A stretch of 64,000 nucleotides of DNA from Enhydrobacter sp. GTDB taxonomy: Bacteria > Pseudomonadota > Alphaproteobacteria > Reyranellales > Reyranellaceae. How positions within the stretch are numbered: position 1 is the stretch's first letter; the number at the start of each line of letters is the position of its first letter. Of the stretch, positions 1-8,564 are shown in pieces. The position numbers and the translations under genes are program-made. The DNA is taken from positions 3,408,473 through 3,472,472 of the forward strand of contig CP075528.1 of the NCBI GenBank assembly GCA_025808875.1. Direction: 5' to 3'. The notes under the pieces were generated by a model. The model was not told where the DNA came from and searched no databases. It saw only the letters and a list, made by a program, of their open reading frames with translations.

Positions 1-395
1 GCAAGAACATCACGCCCTCGGAGATCGAGAACCAGCTCAAGTTCTCGCCCTACATTTCCGATGCCGTGGTGATCGGCGACAAGCGCAAGTTCCTGTCCTG
101 CCTGATCATGATCGACTACGACAACGTCGCGAAGTACGCCCAGGACAGCAACGTGCCGTTCACCGATTTCGCCTCGCTGTGCCGTTCGCGCGAGGTCAAC
201 GACCTGATCTGGTCCGAGATCGAGCGGGTCAACACCAACTTCGCCAGGGTCGAGACCATCAAGAAGTTCCGGATGATCGAGCAGCAGCTCACGGCCGAGG
301 ACGACGAGGTCACCCCGACCATGAAACTCAAGCGCAAATTCGTGAGCGAAAAGTACAGGGGAATGATCGACGGCATGTATGCCGAGGCCGTCTAG
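1..395 (+). CDS. Long-chain acyl-CoA synthetase (AMP-forming), C-terminal end only
   Basis: The window opens inside this gene; the frame runs from base 3 to a TAG at 393-395. The visible ~130 residues are the mobile C-terminal subdomain of the acyl-adenylate superfamily. The KNITPSEIEN segment is the lysine-containing loop typical of FAA1-type long-chain fatty acid-CoA ligases, followed by the VVIGDKRKFLSCLIMID strand. It would activate fatty or aromatic acids to CoA thioesters in the cytoplasm. The next gene, a Leu/Ile/Val-type receptor, lies 36 bases downstream, a pairing common in catabolic operons. The N-terminal AMP-binding motifs are outside the window, so substrate cannot be judged. 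Confidence 0.85.
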   Translation, partial: KNITPSEIENQLKFSPYISDAVVIGDKRKFLSCLIMIDYDNVAKYAQDSNVPFTDFASLCRSREVNDLIWSEIERVNTNFARVETIKKFRMIEQQLTAEDDEVTPTMKLKRKFVSEKYRGMIDGMYAEAV

Positions 396-431
396 GCGGC
401 TATACTTCTGTCAGGTTGAGGGAGGATACGC

Positions 432-1601
432 ATGAACAAATCGAGAATGGTTGTTGGAGTTGCGGCGGCGCTCGCGGCGTCCGTCGTGGTGTCGGCCGCT
501 TCGGCGCAAACCCGCGGCGTCACCAACACGCAGGTCACGTTCGGCATGCCGACCGACCTGTCGGGCGTGGCGGCGACCTATGGCGTCTCGTCGTCGAACG
601 CCGTCAAGATGCGCTTCGACGAGATCAACGAGGCCGGCGGCGTGCACGGCCGCAAGCTCAGGGTCATCGTCGAGGACCAGGGCTACCAGGTTCCCAAGGC
701 GGTGCAGGCCTGCAACAAGCTGATCAATCGCGACAAGGTGTTCGCCTTCGTCGGTGCGCTCGGCACGCCGATGAACAACGCCTGCTTCAAGGACCAGTTT
801 GCGGCCGGCGTGCCCAACCTGTTCCCGCTGTCGGCCGCGCGCTCGATGTACGAGCCCTACGAGCGGCTGAAGTTCTACGGCGCGGCGTCCTACGTCGACC
901 AGATCCGGGCCGGCATCGACTACTTCTACAAGAAGGGCAAGCGCAAGATCTGCGTGATGTACCAGGACACCGACTTCGGCAAGGAGATCCTGGAAGGCGC
1001 GGAGGCGCAGGCCAAGAAGCTCGGCATCAAGATCACCGAGGTGACGGCGCACAAGCCGACCGACCAGGACTTCACCGCGCCGATCACCAAGCTGAAGGCG
1101 GCCGGCTGCGACCTGATCGCGATGGGCACCATCGTGCGTGACGCCATCGTACCGTACGTCACCGCCCGCAAGGGCGGCTGGAACGACGTGACGTTCCTCG
1201 GCTCGGCCGCGTCCTACGACCTGGTCGTGGCGGCCGCCCCGGGCATGGAGGGCTTCTTCACCATGGGCCTCACCGCGATGCCCTATGCCGACAGCGAAGC
1301 GCCCGCCGTCCGCGAGTTCGTCGCAACCTACAAGAACAAGTACAAGATCGATCCGAACATCGGCGCGGTCTACGGCTACGTCGCCGCCGACCTCACCATC
1401 CAGGGCCTGATCAACGCCGGCAAGAACCTGACGCTCGACAGCTTCGTCGCCGGCATGGAAGGCATCAAGAACTACCACGACATCTTCAACGGTCCGGCGG
1501 TCACGTTCGGCCCGAACATCCGGCAGGGCGCCAACTCGTCGTTCCTGGCCGAGGCCAAGGGCGGCAAGTGGACCCGCGTGACCCCGCCGCTCGGCTTCTG
1601 A
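432..1601 (+). CDS. ABC transporter substrate-binding protein, Leu/Ile/Val (type I periplasmic) family
   Basis: This 389-residue protein has a clear Sec signal peptide (basic MNKSR start, hydrophobic stretch to about residue 25, cleavage near ASAQ). The mature part is the two-lobed Peripla_BP_6 fold, with a GxxxDLSGVAATYG start and a VIVEDQGYQ segment typical of branched-chain amino acid or aromatic-acid receptors of HAAT systems. A strong ribosome site (GAGGGAGGA) ends about seven bases before the ATG. It would deliver a small carboxylated ligand to an inner-membrane permease that is not in this window. It follows the acyl-CoA ligase closely, so the ligand may be an organic acid that is subsequently CoA-activated; this is inference. 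Confidence 0.88.
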   Translation: MNKSRMVVGVAAALAASVVVSAASAQTRGVTNTQVTFGMPTDLSGVAATYGVSSSNAVKMRFDEINEAGGVHGRKLRVIVEDQGYQVPKAVQACNKLINRDKVFAFVGALGTPMNNACFKDQFAAGVPNLFPLSAARSMYEPYERLKFYGAASYVDQIRAGIDYFYKKGKRKICVMYQDTDFGKEILEGAEAQAKKLGIKITEVTAHKPTDQDFTAPITKLKAAGCDLIAMGTIVRDAIVPYVTARKGGWNDVTFLGSAASYDLVVAAAPGMEGFFTMGLTAMPYADSEAPAVREFVATYKNKYKIDPNIGAVYGYVAADLTIQGLINAGKNLTLDSFVAGMEGIKNYHDIFNGPAVTFGPNIRQGANSSFLAEAKGGKWTRVTPPLGF

Positions 1602-1615
1602 TCTGAACCGTCCAT

Positions 1616-1650
1616 CCCCTCCGGCCCGACCGGCCGGAGGGGATTTTCTT
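1616..1650 (+). terminator. Rho-independent terminator after the receptor gene
   Basis: An 11-bp GC-rich stem (CCCCTCCGGCC / GGCCGGAGGGG, 1616-1626 with 1632-1642) with a short loop is followed by ATTTTCTTT. It sits 15 bases after the receptor stop codon and just before the first SDR gene. Confidence 0.8.
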
Positions 1651-1660
1651 TGGCTCGAAC

Positions 1661-2446
1661 ATGGCGGAACTCTCCGGACAGGTCGCGATCGTCACCGGCG
1701 GCGCCTCGGGCATCGGCGCCGCCTCCGCGGCGCTGCTCGCCGAGTCGGGCGCGACGGTCGTCGTCGCCGACCTGCAGTCGGCCCGCGACGGCGCCGGCCG
1801 TTTCGTGCAGCACGACGTCGCCTCCGAGGAATCGTGGACGGCCCTGCTCGCCGACGTCCTCGGTCGCGAGGGCCGGCTCGACATCCTGGTCAACAACGCC
1901 GGCATCGGCGGCGGCTGGTCCAACATCGAGAACACCACCGTCGAGAACTGGCGCAGGGTCGAGGCGGTCAATTCCGAGGGCGTGTTCCTCGGCTGCAAGC
2001 ACGCGATCGGCGGCATGAAGAAGACGGGCAGGACAAAGCCGGCGCCGAAGGGCTCGATCGTCAACGTCTCGTCGGTCGCGGCCCTGATCGGCTCGGCGGG
2101 CCCCACCGCCTACTGCGCCAGCAAGGGCGCGGTGCGACTGCTCAGCAAGAGCGTGGCGCTCCACTGCGCCGAGAAGAAGTACGACATCCGCTGCAATTCG
2201 GTGCATCCCGGCAGCGTCGACACGCCGATCTTCAATCCGCTCTACCAGGCGATGGGTCACGAACAGGCCAAGGCCCTGATCGGCGGCGTGCATCCCATCG
2301 GCCGCATGGCCGAACCGAGGGAACTGGGCGAGATGGTGCTGTGGCTCGCGTCGGACCGCTCGAGCTACGTCACCGGCGCGGAATTCACCGTCGACGGCGC
2401 GCTCACGTCGGGCCTGTCCCGGAGGAGGGCCTTTGGCGCGTCTTGA
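1661..2446 (+). CDS. SDR-family NAD(P)-dependent oxidoreductase
   Basis: This is a 261-residue classical short-chain dehydrogenase. It shows the TGGASGIG dinucleotide-binding loop near residue 12, the NNAG motif near residue 80, a catalytic Ser in NVSSVAA, and the YCASK Tyr/Lys pair near residue 150. The acidic residue after the second strand (VADLQ) favours NAD over NADP. It would oxidise a secondary alcohol or reduce a ketone in the cytoplasm; the substrate is unknown. It is followed with a 14-base overlap by a second, clearly related SDR, so the two are probably co-translated and may act together or as a heteromer. Confidence 0.85.
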   Translation: MAELSGQVAIVTGGASGIGAASAALLAESGATVVVADLQSARDGAGRFVQHDVASEESWTALLADVLGREGRLDILVNNAGIGGGWSNIENTTVENWRRVEAVNSEGVFLGCKHAIGGMKKTGRTKPAPKGSIVNVSSVAALIGSAGPTAYCASKGAVRLLSKSVALHCAEKKYDIRCNSVHPGSVDTPIFNPLYQAMGHEQAKALIGGVHPIGRMAEPRELGEMVLWLASDRSSYVTGAEFTVDGALTSGLSRRRAFGAS

Positions 2447-3191
2447 GGGCAAGGTGGTGCTGCTGAGCGGCGGCGCGTCGGGCATCGGCGCGGAGACGGC
2501 GCGGCGCGTCGTGCGCGAGGGCGGCAAGGCGGTCGTCGCCGACCGCGACGAGGAGAAGGGTCGCGCGATCGCCGGCGAGCTCGGCGGCAGCGGCCGGTTC
2601 GTCGCCCTCGACGTCACCCGGGAGGCGTCGTGGCACGAGGCGGTCGACGCCGCGGTGGCGGCCTTCGGCGCCCTGCACGGGCTGCTGAACGCCGCGGGCA
2701 TCGGCACGCGCACCGACATCGAGAGCTGCACGCTCGAGGACTACCGCCTGGTCAACGACATCAACTCGATGGGCACGTTCCTCGGCTGCAAGACGGCGAT
2801 CCCGGCGATGAAGCGGTCGGGCGGCGGCTCGATCGTCAACATCTCCTCGGTGCTCGGCCTGCGCGGCGCCTCCCATGCCATGGCCTACTGCGCCAGCAAG
2901 GGCGCGGTGCGCGCCCTCACCAAGAACGTGGCGCTGCACTGCGCGCAGATGAAGTACGGGATCCGCTGCAACTCGGTCCATCCGGGCTACATCGACACGC
3001 CCATGGTGGCACCCCGGCTCGAACAGCCGATCGGCAACATGAGCGGCCGGCAATGGCTCGAGGAACTCCATCCGCTCGGCCGGCTCGGCGAGGCCCGCGA
3101 AGTGGCCGACATGATCCTCTTCCTGCTGTCGGACGAATCGAGCTTCTCGACCGGCTCCGAATTCGTCTGTGACGGCGGCCTGACGGCTTAA
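2433..3191 (+). CDS. SDR-family oxidoreductase, paralogue of the preceding gene
   Basis: This 252-residue classical SDR has SGGASGIG, a NAAG-type motif (LLNAAGIG), NISSV and YCASKGAVRALTK. The first glycine motif begins with Ser instead of Thr. The middle and C-terminal parts (SVHPGYIDTPM) closely resemble the upstream SDR, so a tandem duplication is likely. The best start is a TTG just after the GGAGGAGG ribosome site, overlapping the end of the first gene by 14 bases. The substrate cannot be deduced. About 155 bases without a gene follow, where composition shifts toward AT-rich. Confidence 0.82.
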   Translation: MARLEGKVVLLSGGASGIGAETARRVVREGGKAVVADRDEEKGRAIAGELGGSGRFVALDVTREASWHEAVDAAVAAFGALHGLLNAAGIGTRTDIESCTLEDYRLVNDINSMGTFLGCKTAIPAMKRSGGGSIVNISSVLGLRGASHAMAYCASKGAVRALTKNVALHCAQMKYGIRCNSVHPGYIDTPMVAPRLEQPIGNMSGRQWLEELHPLGRLGEAREVADMILFLLSDESSFSTGSEFVCDGGLTA

Positions 3192-3346
3192 TACCAGCTA
3201 TTCAGCTTGTGCACGCCCAGCCTTGTTGAGCCGGCGAACCTTGGTGCGATAACGGCGATGCGATCGATGTTGAACTGGATTTTCTCCTAATGGGAGATGC
3301 ATCCCTACGCAAAGCACTCTAAAGTTGCAGGCAGAAGAGTCGCTAA

Positions 3347-5548
3347 ATGGTTCGGTCTCCTAGCATGTCTCGACCTGCCAGCAATCACTCGCTGATTGCC
3401 GCAACGAGAGTTATGTCAGCGATTGAGGACGGTCGTACGGCTCTAAGTTTCGATGATTTGAGTGGGCTTGAAACGTTGCCCGGCCAACTCTCTCGTTTGT
3501 CCAAACTAACTACTCTGAACATTCGCAACACACAGATCACCGACCTGTCTGCCGTCTCCGGTATCTCTACGCTTCGCCGCCTGGCAATCGACAATACTCA
3601 AGTATCAGATCTGTCGCCCATCGCCACGCTCCCGGGCCTCCGCTCACTGAGCGTATCCGGAACACGCGTCACCAACCTCGCACCGCTCAGTACGGTGACC
3701 AGTCTTGAAGTTCTGGTCGCGTACAAGACATCCATCTCGACAATTGATGCGATTCGCGAGTTGATCCAACTACAGCGCCTGGAGATCAACGATACGCAAG
3801 TCTCGGACCTTGTTCCGCTCGCAAGACTTTCGGCCTTACGCGTCTTCATTATTAGAAACACGCCAGTCGCCGATCTTCAGCCTCTTACTAGTGCTAGGAA
3901 GCTGCAACGTATCGACTTCGATAACACTAGGGTTTCGAACATCGCGGCACTTTCGTCGCTTCTCGACTTACGCGTCGTCAGAGGTCGTGGCACCAAAATC
4001 ACCGATATCTCTCCACTAGCTTTCCTAACTGAGCTTGGAAAGTTAGATATCGGGCGCACTCGGGTCAAAGATCTTGGGCCCTTGGCCGGACTACGCAGGT
4101 TAAACCGGATCAACGTAGACGCGACTGACGTGGTGGATCTTTTTCCGCTTTCCGGTTTGAACGGAATCCTGCGCATAAATCTTAGTAACACCAAAGTTCA
4201 CAGTTTGGCGCCGCTCTCGTCATCGGGAAACATGGAGCGGATATTCGCGTCCAATACTCTCGTCTCCGACCTGACCCCAATTGACAACCTAAGCAACTTG
4301 AAGGGCTTGCATGTTGGTGGCACGTTGATAACGGACCTATCTGCGGTCAAGAATCTCGAAAACCTTCGCGGACTAGATGTCAGTGATACAAAAGTTGTAG
4401 ACCTTTCGCCAATAACAGCCTTAGCGAAATTGGAAGTGGGTGCTCGCGAGTACCCAGAAGAATACGGCATTTCGTTTGCACGCTGCCTAGTTTCTCCGGA
4501 TCTCCAAGGTATTGCCCAGCTACCCAATCCGCAAAGAACCATTGATACCCTCCGCTACTTGCGTGGCGAACTCGACACATCGGCGACTCCTCCGCCTCCA
4601 GAGAGCGTTGTTGAGCCACAAGCGCCGACTAGCTTGTTGTTCGAGATGGACGCCGAGAGCGGCCGTATTGCGATCGCCGCGAAGCAGGTCGGTCTCGAGA
4701 ATGGCCGTAACGACTACCTCCAACGGCAACTACACAGGGGCTTGCTTGAAAGCATCTCCAATTTCCTCGCACTGTGTGCGCCCGGGCTTCCTGGTAGCAA
4801 TCGGTTGGGTCCGTGGCGCGATCTCGCCCAAGCTTTCCAGGAAACCTTGGGAACAACCCCCGTTGAGCTTCAGCTTGGACTAGCAATTCTTCGCGGAAAT
4901 GGTTTGCGCAATGCCCTCATCGCGGATGACCAGGTGCGCCAATCCCCCGATTCACTCGTTGAACCTATGCCAGAGCAGGCCAATAGCGCTCTCCGTACTG
5001 TAGTCGAAGCCTGGAATATATACGTCGCGACCGACCCGTTCCTCGATGCAATAGATTGCAGACGACTGGGCCCAGATGCTCGTGAACACAAGGAAATTGA
5101 GACGGCCAAGACGAGGTCCGCCATTGACGACGCTGAGCGACTGAGCATCGCCACTCCGAAGGCAGAGGTCGTGAGTTCGAATCTCGCCGGGTCCGCCATT
5201 TTCTCCCATATTTCGAGGCACTTACCAAGAGCACATTTTGTTCCGGTGGCGCTCGGCTTGGTCGCGGAAGCACCACGGAAGCAGTCGAACGCGTATTGTG
5301 GCGTACCGAAGCGCGCGACCTCGCAGCTTGCTCATGACTCGCGCGCGACGAAGTCGCGTCGCCGAGATGCGCGCTACGATGGCGGCCGGCAGCGCAGGCG
5401 CCGCGCGAACCCGACAGCTGACTCGCCAGCCGGAAGAAGCATGGTGCCGGTGCTTCAGCGCGTCCTCGATGAGGGCTTCGGTCCTGTCCGAGGAGGCATT
5501 TACGGGCGTTCCCGGCAGCGCCTCGGTGCCGGTGGTCAGCAACAATGA
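3347..5548 (+). CDS. Leucine-rich-repeat protein, horizontally acquired; native 3' end lost
   Basis: The ORF encodes 733 residues. Residues about 38 to 365 are 14 or more leucine-rich repeats of about 22 residues built on an L-x-x-L-x-x-L-x-I-x-x-T-x-V-x-D-L-x-P-L pattern, like bacterial internalin-type repeats. Residues 366-600 match no family I recognise. There is no signal peptide and no membrane segment, so it is probably cytoplasmic. The DNA is visibly AT-richer than its neighbours and uses rarer codons, indicating transfer. The ORF then reads through a tRNA fragment (5154-5198) and antisense across the end of the next minus-strand gene. The last ~130 residues are therefore probably not original coding sequence and the true stop was likely lost in a rearrangement. 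A second in-frame ATG at 3365 is an alternative start. Confidence 0.6.
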   Translation: MVRSPSMSRPASNHSLIAATRVMSAIEDGRTALSFDDLSGLETLPGQLSRLSKLTTLNIRNTQITDLSAVSGISTLRRLAIDNTQVSDLSPIATLPGLRSLSVSGTRVTNLAPLSTVTSLEVLVAYKTSISTIDAIRELIQLQRLEINDTQVSDLVPLARLSALRVFIIRNTPVADLQPLTSARKLQRIDFDNTRVSNIAALSSLLDLRVVRGRGTKITDISPLAFLTELGKLDIGRTRVKDLGPLAGLRRLNRINVDATDVVDLFPLSGLNGILRINLSNTKVHSLAPLSSSGNMERIFASNTLVSDLTPIDNLSNLKGLHVGGTLITDLSAVKNLENLRGLDVSDTKVVDLSPITALAKLEVGAREYPEEYGISFARCLVSPDLQGIAQLPNPQRTIDTLRYLRGELDTSATPPPPESVVEPQAPTSLLFEMDAESGRIAIAAKQVGLENGRNDYLQRQLHRGLLESISNFLALCAPGLPGSNRLGPWRDLAQAFQETLGTTPVELQLGLAILRGNGLRNALIADDQVRQSPDSLVEPMPEQANSALRTVVEAWNIYVATDPFLDAIDCRRLGPDAREHKEIETAKTRSAIDDAERLSIATPKAEVVSSNLAGSAIFSHISRHLPRAHFVPVALGLVAEAPRKQSNAYCGVPKRATSQLAHDSRATKSRRRDARYDGGRQRRRRANPTADSPAGRSMVPVLQRVLDEGFGPVRGGIYGRSRQRLGAGGQQQ
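5154..5198 (+). other. 3' half of a tRNA gene, probable integration-site scar
   Basis: The bases read as a tRNA from the anticodon loop to the CCA end: CTCCGAA loop (5154-5160), 3' anticodon strand GGCAG, variable AGGTC, T stem GTGAG / CTCGC around TTCGAAT (5171-5187), 3' acceptor strand CGGGTCC, discriminator G and CCA. No matching 5' half lies upstream, so it is not a functional gene. The CCG in the loop suggests tRNA-Arg, but this is tentative. A 3' half alone is what an element integrating into a tRNA leaves at its far end. A 10-base repeat, GTCCGCCATT, also occurs at 5116-5125. The site coincides with the change from AT-rich to GC-rich DNA. Confidence 0.65.
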
Positions 5549-6136
5549 TGCGACCCGCGTCACGGCGGCCGGGACCTCGAACGCCTCGACCCCGATCTCC
5601 AGCGTGAGCTCGTGAACATGGCGCAACGCGAGCGACAGGGTTCGCGCGAGTGGCATGCGCTGCGGCAGAAGCGGCTGCCCGAAGCGCAAATGATCGGCAG
5701 TGCCCGCAGAAACGGCCCGCAGCAGGCCTCGCCGGCGCTGGTCTGTGCGCGCTGAGACGGCGAAGGAAAGCGGCCAGGCTTCCTGCCAGGTGCCGCGATC
5801 CGCATCGGCCGCCCGAGTCTCCGCCGGAGCGAACTGCGCGCCCGGCAAAGCCAATTCCAGTACCGCACCCATCCGGTTCGCGAGGTCGGGCCGTGGCTCG
5901 CCGGCCATCGTTGCCTCGATCGTGAGCGCACAGGAATGACGGGCCGGCGCCTGCCCGGCCTGCAGGCGGACCGTTAGCCCCTCACCGGCCCGCAGTGCTT
6001 CCGCAGCGCGCTGCAGCCAGAACTGGTCGCCGGATCCGGCCCCCGCGGCGATGCCGACGAGGCGCAGGCCGGCGACCGGAGGTTCTGTCTCCGGGCTATG
6101 CATCAGAGGCTGCTGAAGGGCGGTTTCGCTCTGCAT
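5222..6136 (-). CDS. Unidentified protein, last gene of the E2/JAB operon, probably C-terminally truncated
   Basis: This 304-residue product has no family I can name. It lacks a signal peptide and membrane segments and is rich in Ala, Arg and Leu. It lies 17 bases after the multi-pass membrane protein gene in the same direction, so it belongs to the operon that starts near 8905. The last ~60 residues become Arg-rich and low in recognisable structure exactly where the ORF approaches the tRNA scar at 5154-5198. I infer that the original 3' part was removed by the rearrangement there and that the tail is read-through. An alternative start is the Met codon at 6103. Confidence 0.5.
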   Translation of the reverse strand: MQSETALQQPLMHSPETEPPVAGLRLVGIAAGAGSGDQFWLQRAAEALRAGEGLTVRLQAGQAPARHSCALTIEATMAGEPRPDLANRMGAVLELALPGAQFAPAETRAADADRGTWQEAWPLSFAVSARTDQRRRGLLRAVSAGTADHLRFGQPLLPQRMPLARTLSLALRHVHELTLEIGVEAFEVPAAVTRVASLLLTTGTEALPGTPVNASSDRTEALIEDALKHRHHASSGWRVSCRVRAAPALPAAIVARISATRLRRARVMSKLRGRALRYATIRVRLLPWCFRDQAERHRNKMCSW

Positions 6137-6153
6137 CGTGGGTCCGTCCCGGT

Positions 6154-7278
6154 TCAGTCGTCGCCACCGACCAGTTGCGGGCGACGGCCCTCGCCTTCGG
6201 CGGTGCCGCGGTTCGCGCCAGTGCCGGCTGCCTGCTGAGCCTGCTCACGCGCCGCGTCTTCGAGGGCGGAGATCACCAACACGAGCAGAAGCAGCAGCGG
6301 CATGGCGTCGATCGCGATGCCAACGCACCAGGCAGGCACGACTCGCTCGAAATGCTCGACCACGGCTTCGCCGGCCTTGATCGGGCGGTTGGCGATCACC
6401 GGGACCTCCTTGCGCTGCACGGCGACGGCATCGACCTTGCGGGTCAGTTCGTCGCTGCGCTGGGCGAAGGTGGCATGGATGGCCGCGATCGCATCGTTCT
6501 GGCCGGAGCCCGTGCCCACCGCCGGCAGCTCGGCGAGACCGAGCCGGCGCATGCTGGGCAGCAGCGACCAGGAGTCGATCTCGGCCACCTTCTGGCGGAA
6601 CTCGCCCACCGCCGTCGCGAACTTGCGCTGCGCCTCGGCCGTGCCGTCGCCGCCGCCGATGATCTGATCCATCGCCTTCAGTTGGTTGGAGGCCTGGGTC
6701 CGCAGCGCCGAGATGCGCTCGCGCAGGCCATTGGCCTCGTCGACGACGGCAGTATAGGTGGCGGCGGCGCGGCGCAGCGCATCGACCACAGGGCCCTTGC
6801 CGGGCCGGCCGCTCAGCTGGCCGCGCTGCTGCTCGCCGTCAGCCAGCGCCTTCATCTCGGCGGCGGTGCGCGCCACCTCCGGCACCACGGCCTGTTCGGC
6901 CTGGGCATTGGCGGTGACAATGTCGAGCACCCGCCGGAACGTCTCGGTCTTTTCGGCCATGTCGATGCGCACCGCGTCGCGACCGCCTATGGCAGTGGTG
7001 ACGAACCAGCTCGAAATGCACATGGCGGCGACAGTCAGCACGCCGGCCAGCACCAGCCCGAGCCGGCGTCGGCCCGGATCGGCGAGCCGCGGCACGACGT
7101 CGACCATGCAGTGCCATAGCATCGCCAGGACGAAGCAGACCGTGAGCGCCATTACCACCGGGATGACCACGCCCTCGACGCCGTACGGCATCATCGAGCG
7201 CAGCCCGAAGAAGGTGGAGACCCCGGCGCCGAAGGCGCAGAGGTTGAGGATGACGGTGGAATGGCGCTTGAGGTTCAT
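6154..7278 (-). CDS. Multi-pass membrane protein of the E2/JAB operon
   Basis: This protein has 374 residues. Three hydrophobic segments lie in the first ~100 residues (about 8-28, 36-58 and 76-98). A long helical, Ala/Glu/Gln-rich and probably coiled-coil region follows (about 105-290), then one more hydrophobic segment (VGIAIDAMPLLLLLVLVIS, near 312-332) and a charged tail. The ribosome site AGGAG is seven bases before the ATG. It follows the JAB gene by about 70 bases that contain the palindrome-like site at 7338-7347. A paralogue lacking the whole middle is found at 28118-28501. The role is unknown; in this setting it could anchor a ubiquitin-like conjugation machine at the membrane. Confidence 0.7.
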   Translation of the reverse strand: MNLKRHSTVILNLCAFGAGVSTFFGLRSMMPYGVEGVVIPVVMALTVCFVLAMLWHCMVDVVPRLADPGRRRLGLVLAGVLTVAAMCISSWFVTTAIGGRDAVRIDMAEKTETFRRVLDIVTANAQAEQAVVPEVARTAAEMKALADGEQQRGQLSGRPGKGPVVDALRRAAATYTAVVDEANGLRERISALRTQASNQLKAMDQIIGGGDGTAEAQRKFATAVGEFRQKVAEIDSWSLLPSMRRLGLAELPAVGTGSGQNDAIAAIHATFAQRSDELTRKVDAVAVQRKEVPVIANRPIKAGEAVVEHFERVVPAWCVGIAIDAMPLLLLLVLVISALEDAAREQAQQAAGTGANRGTAEGEGRRPQLVGGDD

Positions 7279-7337
7279 GGCGGATCTCCTTGGGGACTGG
7301 GCGTACTTACGCCCGCCTCCCGCCCGGGTGCGGCTTT

Positions 7338-7347
7338 GCAAGATTGA
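7338..7347 (-). promoter_or_regulatory. GCAA-NN-TTGC-type site before the membrane-protein gene
   Basis: GCAAGATTGA is one base short of the palindrome GCAAGATTGC seen at 8979 and 21905. It lies 60 bases before the start of the membrane-protein gene. The flanking bases on the minus strand resemble those at 28046-28055 before the paralogous gene, so both sites descend from one upstream region. Confidence 0.5.
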
Positions 7348-7350
7348 AGG

Positions 7351-8019
7351 TCACGGTGGCCCCGCTTCCTGAGGCGCGGCGGGTGCCTCGAAGGCGGGGT
7401 CGGCTGGGACCGGCGCGCCATGGTCAGCCATCAGGAGGGCGGCGGTGGCCACGAACGCGACTGCCGCCAGGGCTGCAGCCGTCCGCCAGCGCCAACGCGG
7501 GCGGACCGGGGTGCCCGAGGTGGCGACGGCCTCCGCCGGCGCAGCGCAGGCTTCGGTGCAGCGCAGGCCGACAGGGGCGATGCGGGCCGTGGCACCGTTG
7601 CGCAGCGCGACGTAGGGCAGGAACTCGAAGCGGCCGGTATCGGGCTCGGCCATGACGATCGGCATCAGCAGCCGGTCGAGGTCGGGCTGCCAGTCGAGCA
7701 GACGGGCGGCGTATTCGGCATCGGCCCAGGAGGGCTGGCGCGTACCCGGCGGGTGCGAGTGCACGAAGCCGACGATGCGGATGCCGCGCGGCTTCCAGTC
7801 CTCGCGGTAGAGGCGGCTCAGCGCCCTAGTGTCCGGCGCGTAGGTCTTGCCATCGCGGCGCGCGCCGCGGTCGAAGGCGAAGTGGCGCACCACGCCGTCG
7901 TCGCCGGCGCCCAGCATGCCGCCGAATTCGGCCCGCCGGCCGCCCACGGTGGCGGCGATCTGGCAAAGCGCGTCCGTCTCGATTTCGAGCGGACGCAGGG
8001 TGTCGGTGCCCATGCTCAT
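7351..8019 (-). CDS. JAMM/JAB-domain metallo-isopeptidase with C-terminal membrane anchor
   Basis: This is a 222-residue Mov34/MPN/PAD-1-type protein. The zinc site is complete: Glu31 (EFGGML), then HSHPPGTRQPSWAD, which is H87-x-H89-x7-S97-x2-D100, the exact JAMM signature. A hydrophobic segment at about residues 178-198 near the C-terminus would tail-anchor it with the protease in the cytoplasm. Bacterial JAMM proteins linked to E1/E2-like genes process or remove ubiquitin-like proteins. AGGAGG lies six bases before the chosen ATG at 8019. It sits directly downstream of the E2-like gene in one operon. A broken second copy is present at 27634-28041. Confidence 0.85.
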   Translation of the reverse strand: MSMGTDTLRPLEIETDALCQIAATVGGRRAEFGGMLGAGDDGVVRHFAFDRGARRDGKTYAPDTRALSRLYREDWKPRGIRIVGFVHSHPPGTRQPSWADAEYAARLLDWQPDLDRLLMPIVMAEPDTGRFEFLPYVALRNGATARIAPVGLRCTEACAAPAEAVATSGTPVRPRWRWRTAAALAAVAFVATAALLMADHGAPVPADPAFEAPAAPQEAGPP

Positions 8020-8030
8020 CTCAGTCCTCC

Positions 8031-8564
8031 TCAGAAGCGTTCGCCGGTGGCGATGTAGCGTTCGGTCAGCAGCGCCCAGCGCGCCGCCACGAACACCGCC
8101 TGCTCGGCGCCGCGGATGGCGCCGTCCCAGCAGATGAAGTGGCGCCCGGCCTCGTCGACGTAGCGGTGCGTCTCGTGCCCGCCCTCGTCGCGGCCGCGAT
8201 AGCTGGGCTGCTGGTCGATGTAGATGCGCCAGCCGGTCGCCGCCTCGCGCTGCAAGGTGAAGCGGAACGGCGTGCCGGCCGGTGTCGTGTATTCCAGCGG
8301 ATGGCGGCTGCCTCGGCCGTAAGTCGCAGCGACCGCCCGCGCGAACCGCATCAGCCGGCTCTGGAAAGCCGGCGCATCCGTACGCGCGAAGGCCGCCGCG
8401 GCGCCCGGCCCCGCCGGCGCGGCCGTCGCGCCGGCGCTGGCGCGGGGCGGCACCGGCGTATCCCGCTGCACGTATCGCCGCACCGCCTGGCTCGCCACCA
8501 GCAGAACGACGAGGAAGAGCAGGAACGACATCAGGTCGGTGTCGAAGGCGGGCAGCCGCGGCAT
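8031..8564 (-). CDS. E2-like (ubiquitin-conjugating fold) protein, N-terminally membrane-anchored
   Basis: The protein has 177 residues. A transmembrane helix (about residues 12-26) is followed by a Pro/Ala-rich linker to about residue 60 and a compact alpha/beta domain. That domain has strand segments PFRFTLQRE and GWRIYIDQQP, then THRYVDEAGRHFICWD, then a helix ending in LLTERYIATGE. The His133...Cys145 arrangement and the following helix match prokaryotic E2-like proteins, where the Cys forms a thioester with a ubiquitin-like protein. Its neighbours support this: a JAB isopeptidase follows 11 bases on, and a ThiF/E1-like gene lies at 26227. The start overlaps the upstream stop (ATGA), indicating translational coupling. 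The assignment rests on motif resemblance only. Confidence 0.6.
   Translation of the reverse strand: MPRLPAFDTDLMSFLLFLVVLLVASQAVRRYVQRDTPVPPRASAGATAAPAGPGAAAAFARTDAPAFQSRLMRFARAVAATYGRGSRHPLEYTTPAGTPFRFTLQREAATGWRIYIDQQPSYRGRDEGGHETHRYVDEAGRHFICWDGAIRGAEQAVFVAARWALLTERYIATGERF

Noticed and set aside
4952..5276. Minus-strand frames containing a GEIRTHDLCLRS-like peptide
   Set aside because: This peptide type comes from reading a tRNA gene antisense; here it overlaps the tRNA 3' half.
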